A stretch of 64,000 nt of DNA from Pseudomonadota bacterium. Lineage in GTDB: Bacteria > Myxococcota_A > Polyangia > Haliangiales > Haliangiaceae. Shown piece by piece: positions 1 to 8,402 of the stretch. Position 1 is the first letter of the stretch; each line of letters begins with the position of its first letter. The DNA lies in assembly GCA_022360315.1 (NCBI GenBank), contig JAKSDA010000502.1:1-64000 (forward strand). Direction: 5' to 3'. The notes below the pieces were generated by a model. It did not search any database. It was not told the DNA's origin and saw only the letters and a program-made list of their open reading frames with translations. Both the position numbers and the translations under genes were made by a program.

Positions 1-633
1 AAGTGGTGGACTTTGTCTCGTACTGGTCGGAGAGGGCGGAGCTACCGGCGAAGCAGTTTGCGCTGTGGCTCGCTATCGGCAAGAAGCTCTATGCGTGGAG
101 AAAGCGTTATGGCAAGGTCAATGAACATAATGGCAAGATCCTTCGCGATCACTGGCTCGAAGCCTGGCAACGCCAGGCAATCATCGACTTCCATACCAAG
201 CATCCAATCGAAGGTTACCGGCGACTGACTTTCATGATGCTCGATGAAAACGTGGTCTGTGTAAGCCCCTCGACAACATATCGGGTGTTGCGCTCAGCGG
301 GCCTTCTCGATCGCTGGAACCCAAGTCGTCGCGTAAGGGCACAGGGTTCGTACAGCCACTGGCTCCTCATCGCCACTGGCACGTCGACATTGCGTATCTC
401 AACGTCAGCGGCACCTTCTACTATCTGTGCTCCTTGCTGGACGGATACAGTCGATACATCGTGCATTGGGAGATCCGAGAGTCGATGACAGAAGCCGATG
501 TCGAGACCATCATGCAGCGTGCGCGGGAGAAGCACCCCAATGCACGTCCGCGGATTATCTCGGATAATGGCCCACAGTTCATCGCCCGAGATTTCAAGAC
601 ATTCATCAGGACAGCCGATACACATTGACAACA
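1..633 (+). pseudogene. IS3-family transposase, N-terminal and central part, frameshifted
   Basis: Fragment of a DDE transposase (integrase core, IS3/IS2-like OrfB), truncated at the window start. Reading begins in one frame (YGKVNEHNGK, EGYRRLTFMMLDENV) and must shift near position 322 to continue as KGTGFVQP, HWHVDIAYLNVSG and SDNGPQFIARDFK. The first two acidic residues of the DDE triad lie in HVDIAYLN and SDNGPQF. The frame ends at a stop near 628, just after FIARDFKTFIR, so the third catalytic residue is missing here. The missing C-terminal part appears at 4184-4502, beyond the toxin cassette. One frameshift plus the truncation make this copy inactive. Either one element was split by the cassette or these are two separate partial copies. 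Confidence 0.85.
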
Positions 634-1054
634 ATGCGGGCGGCGGCAAGGTACTGCCATTTCGGCTGGTTGCGCATATAACGACGTAGTGAGGAGAACG
701 CCAGGAATGCTCACGTTGAGTCCCGCAATGAGTGCTATGTTGGCCAGGTCACGTTGAATGATTCTACGGGGCGATGCCGATTCCAATAAACCGATGCCGA
801 CGCCGGGCCGCCAGGTACCTGGCAATTTGGGTCGGGGGCTGGGCCACTTTGAGCCGGAGGCTGGGGCTGTTGGGCTTTATTTTGCGGGAAGTTTTCTCGC
901 GCGAGTTTCGCAAAAGATGTAGCAATCAGCTACATTATGGCACCGGGAGATTTGACGTGGACTTGTTTCGACTGAGGGGCGAGCGTGGCTTCTTGAACCA
1001 GCAGCTTGGTCGGTCCATGTTCGGGGATCTCGCTGGCACCGTTCAGGTGAGCAG
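634..1054. other. Gene-poor leader of the toxin cassette
   Basis: About 420 bases with no convincing gene. A minus-strand reading over roughly 640-800 gives a protein-like run (NVSIPGVLLTTSLYAQ) that could be a relic of another mobile-element gene, but it runs antisense into the transposase fragment and has no clear start. An open frame at 774-1058 on the plus strand has no recognisable content. The promoter of the toxin gene would have to lie here; no strong -35/-10 pair was recognised. Confidence 0.4.
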
Positions 1055-3664
1055 ATGAGCAAGCGGTTCCGGTATCGCGGTGACCATGATGGACTGCGTC
1101 GCGAGATTGACGACTGGCAAGAACTCCCGAGGGAAATCTACGAGGAAGCTGCGCAGTACGGACTAACAGATCCGATGGTCGTGGAAAGAATGTACGGCCG
1201 TGCCTGTTACTTGGCGACGCAGAGTTTTGTGCCGGTGCCCGAATTATATCACCAGCTGCTCAAAGATGCTTTGGGTACGCGCGTAGCCCCGTGCAAGCGT
1301 ACGCGCACCGATGCCATCGAAGGTAACCCCAACCGGTGGGCAGCGCCAAAACCTGGCGTTGCACCCGGGAAGCGAACGCGTACTATGACTCTCGAGGAGG
1401 AATACGCAAAACGCGATCGTTTCCTGGAGATGCGAGAACGATTCGAGGCGGCTCGCCGTACGGGCATTCCTTTGCCAAATGAAGTGAGACTTCCTCACTA
1501 CCAGGAAGTCATGGGCATAGTGGCCGACCTCAAGAAGCGGCAACCTGGGGATAACACCAAGAGTCGACAGACATCGCCGACCATGAGTTCGGTTGCAGTC
1601 ATATCTGTATCTGAAACAGAGGCTCAGCCTATTCAAGGCAAGGGTATCGTTCATAATCTTGCCGGCTTGAGCGCAGCACAGGAACTCGATATCACGCCCA
1701 AGGGCAGTGGCGAGCCGTTGCCCGACCCAGTGCGCGTCAAAATGGAAGGCGTACTGGGCATGGATTTCTCAGCCGTACGCATCTACGTAGGCCCACAAGC
1801 CACGGAGTTGGGTGCCCACGCGTTCACACGCGGTACGAATATCTTCTTCGCTCCCGGGCAATACGACCCGTGGACCTCAACTGGTCAAGAGCTTCTGGCG
1901 CACGAACTTGCTCATGTCGTGCAACAGGCACAGGAGCGGGTCGCTGCTACCGAAGATGTGAGCGGTGCGGCAATCCACTACGATACGGCATTGGAGAAAG
2001 AAGCCGATGAGATGGGAGCCAAAGTGGCGAATATGGAGGAGAAGGCTTGCGTGCCAGGGGCGGGCGTACCAGATTCGACCGTATCGCCGCATGTCCACGT
2101 GGGCAATGCTTGGGCAATGCGCAGCCTCACCGCATCGAGCCGTTTGCGAGGGTCAGGCGTGAAAAGTCCCCCTGAAGGGACGAGTCAAGGGGCAGGCGCG
2201 CCGAATAACATCGGCTGCACTTCGGAGATACCGCCACCTCGAATCCGAACACCGTCAGGGGCGCCGAGTACAATTCAGGCTGCCCCAAAACCTACTGCAT
2301 CTCAAGAGACTGAGGACTACATTCTTCGGTTCGGAGAGCATGACTTTGTGGTCTCGTTTGAGTTACTCCCCGGTCACTCCGGCCCCGGGAAAGTGCAGAC
2401 AATCATCCAGCCCGTCAACTGGAGTCGTGTCTACCAGTCCGAGATGAAGTACTGGGACGTCAGGGGTCGAGAAGTTGATTCTGACGACGATTACATATCG
2501 ATGGGCAATCACAGCGTACCTGCCGTGCCGTTCAAGACGGTCCTCAGCATTCCGGATCGCAGGAGGTTCCGCGGCGCCTTTCTCAAACCGGCGCGCCACG
2601 GCAAAGAAGCAGTGTACACGCTCGATATTGACGGCAATAACAAGGCCGACTTTGACCTTCACTGTAGCTTTTCGAAGACCAAGATCTTCACCAGCTACGA
2701 CTTTTCACTATACACTGGTGGCCAGAAGACTCGGTTCGACTTCCACTATATCGCAGACGATGCGTGGAAGCACGGATACCGCGGGAACCACAGCCCACGC
2801 CGCAAACCGGACACCTTCCTTGATGCTCTGACCTCAGTCATTGACATCGGTGTTGGCATGATCCCGGTCGTCGGGGACATCGTGGACCTTGCCGAGGCGA
2901 TCGGCGGATACACGAAATGGGGCACCAAGATGACCACCGGAGAGCGTGCGATCACAGCGCTTGCGGTGCTCATCCCGATCGCTGGCGGTGCGCTCTTGCG
3001 CAAGGCGTTCAAAGGGGGGCTCACGCTCGCCGAGGCTGCGGTCAAGTTGGGCAAAAGTGAAGACGAGGTGATCGCGGCGTTAAAGGCCATCGACAGTCGT
3101 TCGGCGGACAAGGGGACCATTGAGGCACTTCACGCAGAGATCAAGGCGGGCAGGAAACTCACGAAGTTTCAACTCACAAAAGTCGCCAGGATTCTCCATC
3201 AAGTCGATGCTGACAAGCGCACATTCCGCGCCCTGGAGCAGGCGTCCGGCGTCAAGGGAGTCATGCGGCGCGGCGGCAAGATCGTCGCCGAGACTGGGCC
3301 AGTATCCATCAAGCGGCTGCGCAATACACTTGGTCGCGCCGGCGTAAGTCCCTCACCCTATCACCTCCGCAGGGCTTCCAAGTCGGATCTCAAGGCCCTT
3401 GAGGCCTCGGGTGCCGACACATCGAACATTTACGCCTGGGTCTCCCGCGACGGCACCGGACAGGCCCTCAAGGACCATCGAGGCCGGCCCATCATCACGT
3501 TCACCGCGAAGGGGCTATCGTCACTCAAGGAGGCGGTACAGTCATTCGGGCATGAGGTGCAGCACCTCAAGGACTTCGCGGCCGGACGTGGCACCACCGA
3601 AGCTGGCGCAGAGAAAGCGGGGGAGGAATTATGGGAGCTGGTGTCGAAATCGTTGGCCAAATGA
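1055..3664 (+). CDS. DUF4157 polymorphic toxin with C-terminal HEVQH metallopeptidase-like domain
   Basis: 869-residue multidomain protein. The first ~200 residues are charged and contain two similar copies of a VAPxKRTRT peptide. A DUF4157 domain (around residues 200-300) carries the HELAHVVQQ zinc-binding-like motif at about 283; this domain is widespread in secreted toxins and effectors linked to contractile injection systems. A low-complexity linker and a central domain follow, then a segment around residue 600 (PVVGDIVDLAEAIGG) resembling pre-toxin domains. The C-terminus has a second HExxH motif, HEVQH, at 833-837, suggesting a zincin peptidase warhead (inference). No signal peptide or transmembrane segment is evident, fitting delivery by a dedicated secretion machine, none of which lies in the window. 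It is followed after 13 bases by a probable immunity gene and sits between transposase fragments. Confidence 0.75.
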   Translation: MSKRFRYRGDHDGLRREIDDWQELPREIYEEAAQYGLTDPMVVERMYGRACYLATQSFVPVPELYHQLLKDALGTRVAPCKRTRTDAIEGNPNRWAAPKPGVAPGKRTRTMTLEEEYAKRDRFLEMRERFEAARRTGIPLPNEVRLPHYQEVMGIVADLKKRQPGDNTKSRQTSPTMSSVAVISVSETEAQPIQGKGIVHNLAGLSAAQELDITPKGSGEPLPDPVRVKMEGVLGMDFSAVRIYVGPQATELGAHAFTRGTNIFFAPGQYDPWTSTGQELLAHELAHVVQQAQERVAATEDVSGAAIHYDTALEKEADEMGAKVANMEEKACVPGAGVPDSTVSPHVHVGNAWAMRSLTASSRLRGSGVKSPPEGTSQGAGAPNNIGCTSEIPPPRIRTPSGAPSTIQAAPKPTASQETEDYILRFGEHDFVVSFELLPGHSGPGKVQTIIQPVNWSRVYQSEMKYWDVRGREVDSDDDYISMGNHSVPAVPFKTVLSIPDRRRFRGAFLKPARHGKEAVYTLDIDGNNKADFDLHCSFSKTKIFTSYDFSLYTGGQKTRFDFHYIADDAWKHGYRGNHSPRRKPDTFLDALTSVIDIGVGMIPVVGDIVDLAEAIGGYTKWGTKMTTGERAITALAVLIPIAGGALLRKAFKGGLTLAEAAVKLGKSEDEVIAALKAIDSRSADKGTIEALHAEIKAGRKLTKFQLTKVARILHQVDADKRTFRALEQASGVKGVMRRGGKIVAETGPVSIKRLRNTLGRAGVSPSPYHLRRASKSDLKALEASGADTSNIYAWVSRDGTGQALKDHRGRPIITFTAKGLSSLKEAVQSFGHEVQHLKDFAAGRGTTEAGAEKAGEELWELVSKSLAK

Positions 3665-3677
3665 CCTGGAGGCATTA

Positions 3678-4052
3678 ATGAAGAAATGGACCGAAGCCGG
3701 AGGCTCATACCAGTTCCCATTCATGGGGGCAGCGACTCGCTCTCTCAAGGGCGAAGTGCAGATCAAGTGCCCGAAGTGTGACGGTGGTCCGCTTCGTGCT
3801 TACTTCCATATGTTCAAACCAGCGGTCGGGACGGGCACGATATGGGTCTGGTGTCCGCAGTGTCGCACCACGACCCATCTGTCGCGAGTGACACCACAGG
3901 CCGAACTCGGGCCGGATCCGTTCGCCGACCTGACGATCGACCAGTTCGAGGCGCTCGAAAGAGGTAAAGAACCTCTACTCGACCGTCTGGACCGAATGTG
4001 GACAGAAGGAAAAATCAAGCCTGCTACGAACTCCGGGACGGAAAGTCATTGA
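3678..4052 (+). CDS. Putative immunity protein for the upstream toxin (CxxC/CxxC zinc-ribbon type)
   Basis: 124 residues, starting at the ATG 13 bases after the toxin stop. Two cysteine pairs, CPKC at 31-34 and CPQC at 59-62, could form a zinc ribbon; between them is an aromatic-rich stretch (LRAYFHMF, GTIWVWCPQC). The C-terminal third is acidic and helical (LTIDQFEALERGKEPLLDRL). Size, cytosolic character and position directly after a polymorphic toxin are what is expected of a cognate immunity protein. This role is inferred from context; no named immunity family was identified with certainty. The frame is open further upstream (from 3399), but that part overlaps the toxin gene and is not protein-like. 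Confidence 0.6.
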   Translation: MKKWTEAGGSYQFPFMGAATRSLKGEVQIKCPKCDGGPLRAYFHMFKPAVGTGTIWVWCPQCRTTTHLSRVTPQAELGPDPFADLTIDQFEALERGKEPLLDRLDRMWTEGKIKPATNSGTESH

Positions 4053-4162
4053 TGGAGACAAGTTCTCAGTTGCGCCTACTCCGCGACGTCGGTCAGGTCA
4101 TTGCATCTTGCCCGCTTATGGTGCTCTGGAGGTAAATCACCGGTCTCGCTCCGGTTGAGCAG

Positions 4163-4502
4163 TTGTCAATCATACTTCCTATAAGGATAGCCGGCATGAC
4201 GCATGTGAGAACATCCCCGTACTATCCTCAGTCCAATGGGAAGCTCGAGAGGTATCACAGAATTATCAAGGAGACCGCCATACGGCCGAATGCACCGGAC
4301 TCGCTCCAGGAAGCTCAGCGAGTGGTCACCGCGTTCGTCGAGCACTACAACACCGTGAGGCTGCACAGTGCCATTGGGTACCACCCCCTTGGATAAGCTC
4401 GAAGGCCGCGAGAAGCAGATTTGGCAAGAGCGAGATCGACGACTCGAGCAAGCCCGCGAGATACGTCGTCGCAGACGGCAAGAAGCCAGTCACGCCGCGT
4501 GA
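4163..4502 (+). pseudogene. IS3-family transposase, C-terminal part, frameshifted
   Basis: Begins with transposase-like sequence around 4184 (RIAGMTHVRTSPYYPQSNGK) and contains the catalytic Glu of the DDE triad in GKLERYH, then HYNTVRLHSAIGY. The frame breaks near 4391; after a shift it continues as DKLEGREKQIWQERD and ends in a basic tail at the stop at 4500-4502. It completes the domain missing from the fragment at 1-633. Both pieces contain a version of the IR(I/T)A...TH segment, so their ends overlap by about 20-30 diverged bases rather than joining exactly. No inverted terminal repeat was recognised. Confidence 0.8.
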
Positions 4503-4678
4503 AACTATGTTATGAAGCTATTGCTCGGGTCACATTCCCGTAGAACCAGTACAGTGGCACCCTTGGCCCGACTATTTCGGTATGGTCAGGTCAGCCCTCT
4601 TATGCACATGACCGTGATCCCGACCGATTTGGCCGGCCCGATCGAGGTCGCGCAGAATGAGCCCAGCGAGGACACACC

Positions 4679-7264
4679 ATGAAGACAATCCGTAGGATCG
4701 GCCGGACATCCCGGCAAGCAATGCGATGCGGAGTTGGCCCGGCCGCACTGCATGGCCTGGCTCTGCCGGGCCCGATTTCGCACGGCACGGCTCGGCCGGG
4801 CAGGGCTCTGTTCTGCCGCGATCTTCACCGCAGTTGCCAGGCGAGAAGCACGGCCATGGTCCTGCTCCTTTGCGCTGCCACGCTCGCGCTCGCCTGGCCG
4901 GTCGGCGAGGCGTCCGCGCAGAGGCGCCAGCGGGATTCGACGATCATCGGACTCGCGGTCGACGGTCCGTCACGCGACAATCAGCCGATCTTCCAGGTAT
5001 TCAAAAGAGAGATCGATGCCCTTACCGAGGGTGAGTTCGGCATCCAAATCCCGGTCGACAAGCAGATCGTCGGCAACTGGACTGCCAAATCGGTCAAGGC
5101 GGCAGTCGACAAGCTGCTCGCCGATCCGGACGTGGACATCATCGTGGGCATGGGCATCCTGGCCTCGAATGAGCTGGGCCGGCGAAAAAAACTGTCCAAA
5201 CCGGTGATCGCTCCATTCATTGTCGATCCTCAGTTGCAGAGGATCCCGGTGACCAGGCGGGGCACGAGCGGTCGCAAGAATCTGGCCTATCTGGCGTTGC
5301 CGCAGACCTTCGAGCGCGACTTGGCCAAGTTTCGCGAATTGTTGCCGTTCAAGACTCTCACCGTATTGATCCATTCCCAGTTTGCCGGGGCAGTGCCGGG
5401 CCTGGGCAAACGCCTGGCCCGACAGACGCGGCGCCTCGGAGTCAAATTGCACATCGTACGGGTGGGCCGATCGGCCAGCCGGGCGCTGGCCGCTATCCCA
5501 GACGACACCGAGGCCGTGTACCTGAGGTCGATGCTCCAGCTCCGGGAGGAAGAACGCAACGCCCTGGCAGCTGGACTCATCAAGCGCAAGCTGCCCAGTT
5601 TTTCGTTTGTCGGGCGCACGGAAGTGGAGCGCGGCATACTCGCGGGTACCCGGCCGGCATCGGACTTCACTCTGTCGGCCCGGCGCACAGCCCTTATCGT
5701 GCAGCAGATTTTGCTCGGCGAGAGTCTGGACAAATTGCCGGTCACCCTGGAGTTCAACGAGCGCCTGGTCATCAACATGGCCACCGCCCGCGCGATCGGC
5801 TATTCGCCGAACTGGAAGATCATCACCGAGGCGGTTCTGCTCAATTCCAAGCGCTCGAACGTCGAACGGACCGAAAGTCTGGCCACGGTGGTTCGGGCTG
5901 CGGTGGCCAACAACATCGATCTGGCCGCGGCCAAGGAGGTCGTGGTGGCCGGAAAAAACCGGGTTCGCGAGGCCAGGGCTTATCTCCTTCCCAGCGTCGA
6001 GCTGGCGAGTACCGCCCGGCTGATCGACGAGGACACTGCAACAGCCAGCCTGGGCCTCCAACCCGAGCGACAGTGGACCGGCACAGCCTCGGCCACCCAG
6101 GTGATCATTGCCGAACCAGCCTGGGCGAGGCTCAGTGCCGAAAAAAAACTGCAGGACTCGCGCCAGAGCAACCTCGAGCGGGCCAGGCTCGACGTGATTG
6201 CCAATGTGGCAGTGGCCTACCTCGACGTGCTGCGGGCCAAGGCGCTCGAGCGTATTCAGCGGCAGAACCTCGATACCACCCGGTCCAACCTGGCCCGGGC
6301 TCGATCCAGGGTCAATATAGGCGCCGGAACCAGAGCCGAGGTGTATCGCTTCGAGTTGCAGATCGCCAATGACCGCAAGAGTGTGATCGCCGCCGTTGCC
6401 ACGCGGAACATTGCCGAGATCGCGCTAAACCGCATCCTGAATCGGCCGCTCGAGGAGCCATTTGATACCGAGGACGCTACAATCAGCGATCCAGTGCTGC
6501 TCACCCGGCACAAAAAGCTGTTTTCCTATATGCAGAATCCGGCCGTCTTTACCATGTTTCGCCAGTTCATGGCAGAACAGACTCTGTCGCTGGCGCCGGA
6601 GCTCAAGTCGATTGACTCGCTCGTCGCCGCGCAAAAGCGCCTGGTTACGTCGCGCCGGCTGTCCTACTTCGTTCCCACGGTGGCTGTGAAGGGCGGGGTA
6701 ACCGGGGAGTTCTACCGCGGTGGCGCCGGACAGGAGCTTGATCTGGGCAGCGAGGGGCCGCTCCCCGCGCCGTTCGACATGCTGCCCGAGCGCCCCGACA
6801 TCAACTGGTTCGTCGGTGTCACAGCATCGTTTCGGCTGTTCGAGGGGGGCGCCAGCTATGCCCGCTCGGCCCGTGAGCAGGCAGAGCTGCGCCGGCTCGA
6901 GCGAGAGCGGCAAGCGCTGCGCGGACGGCTCACTCAGCTCACGCTGTCGCGCATGCACAACCTCGGCTCGACCTATGCAGCCATCGACCTGTCCCAAGAG
7001 GGCGCTACCGCGGCGCGCAAAAACCTCGAGCTGGTCACCGATTCGTACAGTCAGGGAGCCACCACCGTGGTCGAGTTGATCGACGCACAAAACAGCGCTC
7101 TGATCGCCGAGCAAGTGGCCGCCAATGCGATCTATGATTTTCTGGTTCAGTGGATGAACGTCCAGCGGGCGGTGGGACAATTCGATGTATTGATGAAGGA
7201 CACCGAACGCGACGATTTTTTCCGCCAGGCCGATTGGTATATTTCCAACGCTCGGCGCAAATGA
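4679..7264 (+). CDS. Periplasmic binding-protein-like domain fused to TolC-type outer-membrane efflux protein
   Basis: 861 residues as drawn. The ATG at 4679 has an AGGA ribosome-binding site at normal distance, but the hydrophobic signal-peptide core (MVLLLCAATLALAW, ending GEASA) begins at the in-frame ATG at 4856; the intervening ~55 residues include a copy of the dispersed repeat. After the signal, roughly 300 residues resemble the ABC_sub_bind type of periplasmic binding protein (DVDIIVGMGILASNELG, PVIAPFIVDPQ, LTVLIHSQF, ARAIGYSPNW). The last ~450 residues are a TolC-like outer-membrane efflux protein with long coiled-coil repeats (VAVAYLDVLRAKALE, RVNIGAGTRAEVYRFELQIA, and DSYSQGATTVVELIDAQNSALIAE in two halves). 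It is the first gene of an operon with an adaptor and an RND pump, so the TolC half should form the exit duct. The role of the binding domain is unknown; periplasmic ligand sensing or capture is an inference. Confidence 0.85.
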   Translation: MKTIRRIGRTSRQAMRCGVGPAALHGLALPGPISHGTARPGRALFCRDLHRSCQARSTAMVLLLCAATLALAWPVGEASAQRRQRDSTIIGLAVDGPSRDNQPIFQVFKREIDALTEGEFGIQIPVDKQIVGNWTAKSVKAAVDKLLADPDVDIIVGMGILASNELGRRKKLSKPVIAPFIVDPQLQRIPVTRRGTSGRKNLAYLALPQTFERDLAKFRELLPFKTLTVLIHSQFAGAVPGLGKRLARQTRRLGVKLHIVRVGRSASRALAAIPDDTEAVYLRSMLQLREEERNALAAGLIKRKLPSFSFVGRTEVERGILAGTRPASDFTLSARRTALIVQQILLGESLDKLPVTLEFNERLVINMATARAIGYSPNWKIITEAVLLNSKRSNVERTESLATVVRAAVANNIDLAAAKEVVVAGKNRVREARAYLLPSVELASTARLIDEDTATASLGLQPERQWTGTASATQVIIAEPAWARLSAEKKLQDSRQSNLERARLDVIANVAVAYLDVLRAKALERIQRQNLDTTRSNLARARSRVNIGAGTRAEVYRFELQIANDRKSVIAAVATRNIAEIALNRILNRPLEEPFDTEDATISDPVLLTRHKKLFSYMQNPAVFTMFRQFMAEQTLSLAPELKSIDSLVAAQKRLVTSRRLSYFVPTVAVKGGVTGEFYRGGAGQELDLGSEGPLPAPFDMLPERPDINWFVGVTASFRLFEGGASYARSAREQAELRRLERERQALRGRLTQLTLSRMHNLGSTYAAIDLSQEGATAARKNLELVTDSYSQGATTVVELIDAQNSALIAEQVAANAIYDFLVQWMNVQRAVGQFDVLMKDTERDDFFRQADWYISNARRK
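4699..4730 (+). repeat. Dispersed GC-rich repeat, copy 1 (in the TolC-fusion leader)
   Basis: Carries the shared core: a GGACATCC block (GGACGTCC in other copies) followed by GGCAAGCAATGCGATGC. In the frame of the host gene it encodes GRTSRQAMRC, almost identical to GRTSRQAMRS from the copy in hypF. It lies between the start MKTIRR and the hydrophobic core of the signal peptide. Confidence 0.75.
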
Positions 7265-7271
7265 GGTTGCC

Positions 7272-8402
7272 ATGTTCGAGAGACCCCGGGCCAATACTGC
7301 GCTCATCGTTTTACTGGCGTTCGCCAGCGCCGGGATGATCTGCGAGAAAGAACAACCTCCGGCCAAACAGCGAATTCGCGCGGTCAAGTACTATCGGATC
7401 ACCGCCGCGGGTGGGCCGCTGGAGCGGACGTTCTCAGGGGTATCCGAAGCCGGCCTCGAATCGAACCTGAGCTTCAAGGTAACTGGCAATGTAACCAAGC
7501 TCGGGGTCAAGGTGGGCGACAAGGTCAAGAAGCGGTCATTCATTGCCCAGCTCGACAAGACCGATTACCGGCTCAGACTCAAGCAGGCCAAGGCCGCTCA
7601 GGCCAGGGCCCGGGCGCAGAGGCGCAATAGCAAATCCGAGTACGACCGGGTTCGCGCGCTCTACGCCAACCAGAACGCGTCGCGCTCGAGGCTCGATTCG
7701 ACTCGTGCACGCTATGAATCGGCCCGCGCCAATTCCAGTTCCGCCGCGCAAGCGGTCAAGCTGGCCAAGCAGCAGCTCGAATACACTCGATTGACCGCCC
7801 CGATTTCCGGAGCGATCGCCGATGTACTGGTCGAGGCCAACGAAAATATCAAGGCCGGACAGCCCATCGTCAAGCTGGCTTCGGGAAAGAAGCCCAAAGT
7901 CACTGTTGCGGTGCCAGAGGGTTTGATCGGGCGGGTCAAACAGGGCAGCGACGTCCAGGTATCGTTCGAGGCTATCTCCGGCAAGACCTTTGTCGCCGTG
8001 GTATCCGAGGTCGCGGTCAGCTCCAACACCGCCGAAGCCGCGTTTCCGGTCACCGTCATCCTTGCCACGGCCGATGACCAGATCCGGCCGGGTATGGCAG
8101 CCGACGTGACCTTTCGCTTTCAGGCCGAAGAAGCCACCGATTCGTCTCGATTCATGGTGCCGCCGTCTGCGGTGGGGCAAGATCGCGAGGGCCGATTCGT
8201 ATTCGTGGTTGAAGCCGGCGAAGAAGGCAAATTCATCGTCCGACGCAGAGCGGTCGAAGTGAGCGAGGAGCTGACTCGTGAAGGGCTACAGATCCTCAGC
8301 GGGGTAAAGGAGGACGAACGGGTAGTCACTGCCGGACTGAGTAAAATGGAAGACGGTATGCAGGTTCTGGTCCGCGAAGCCGACGAGACTGTGGCGCAAT
8401 GA
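7272..8402 (+). CDS. RND efflux periplasmic adaptor (membrane fusion protein)
   Basis: 376 residues. Bridges the inner-membrane RND pump and the outer-membrane duct in the periplasm. The order is typical: hydrophobic N-terminal signal (ALIVLLAFASAG, with a nearby Cys but a poor lipobox), lipoyl half-motif (FKVTGNVTKLGVKVGDKVKK), a helical hairpin of ~90 residues rich in Ala, Arg and Lys, second lipoyl half (YTRLTAPISGAIADVLVEAN), then beta-barrel and membrane-proximal domains (PEGLIGRVKQGSDVQVSF, QIRPGMAADVTFRF). Seven bases separate it from the TolC fusion and its stop overlaps the pump start by four bases (ATGA), so all three are one transcription unit. Substrate cannot be told from sequence. 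Confidence 0.93.
   Translation: MFERPRANTALIVLLAFASAGMICEKEQPPAKQRIRAVKYYRITAAGGPLERTFSGVSEAGLESNLSFKVTGNVTKLGVKVGDKVKKRSFIAQLDKTDYRLRLKQAKAAQARARAQRRNSKSEYDRVRALYANQNASRSRLDSTRARYESARANSSSAAQAVKLAKQQLEYTRLTAPISGAIADVLVEANENIKAGQPIVKLASGKKPKVTVAVPEGLIGRVKQGSDVQVSFEAISGKTFVAVVSEVAVSSNTAEAAFPVTVILATADDQIRPGMAADVTFRFQAEEATDSSRFMVPPSAVGQDREGRFVFVVEAGEEGKFIVRRRAVEVSEELTREGLQILSGVKEDERVVTAGLSKMEDGMQVLVREADETVAQ

Noticed and set aside
774..1058. 94-codon frame before the toxin gene
   Set aside because: No ribosome-binding site or recognisable content and overlaps the toxin start.
4970..7387. Two long minus-strand frames under the TolC fusion
   Set aside because: Mirror the coding strand's codon bias; composition Gly/Arg/Gln-rich without domain signals.
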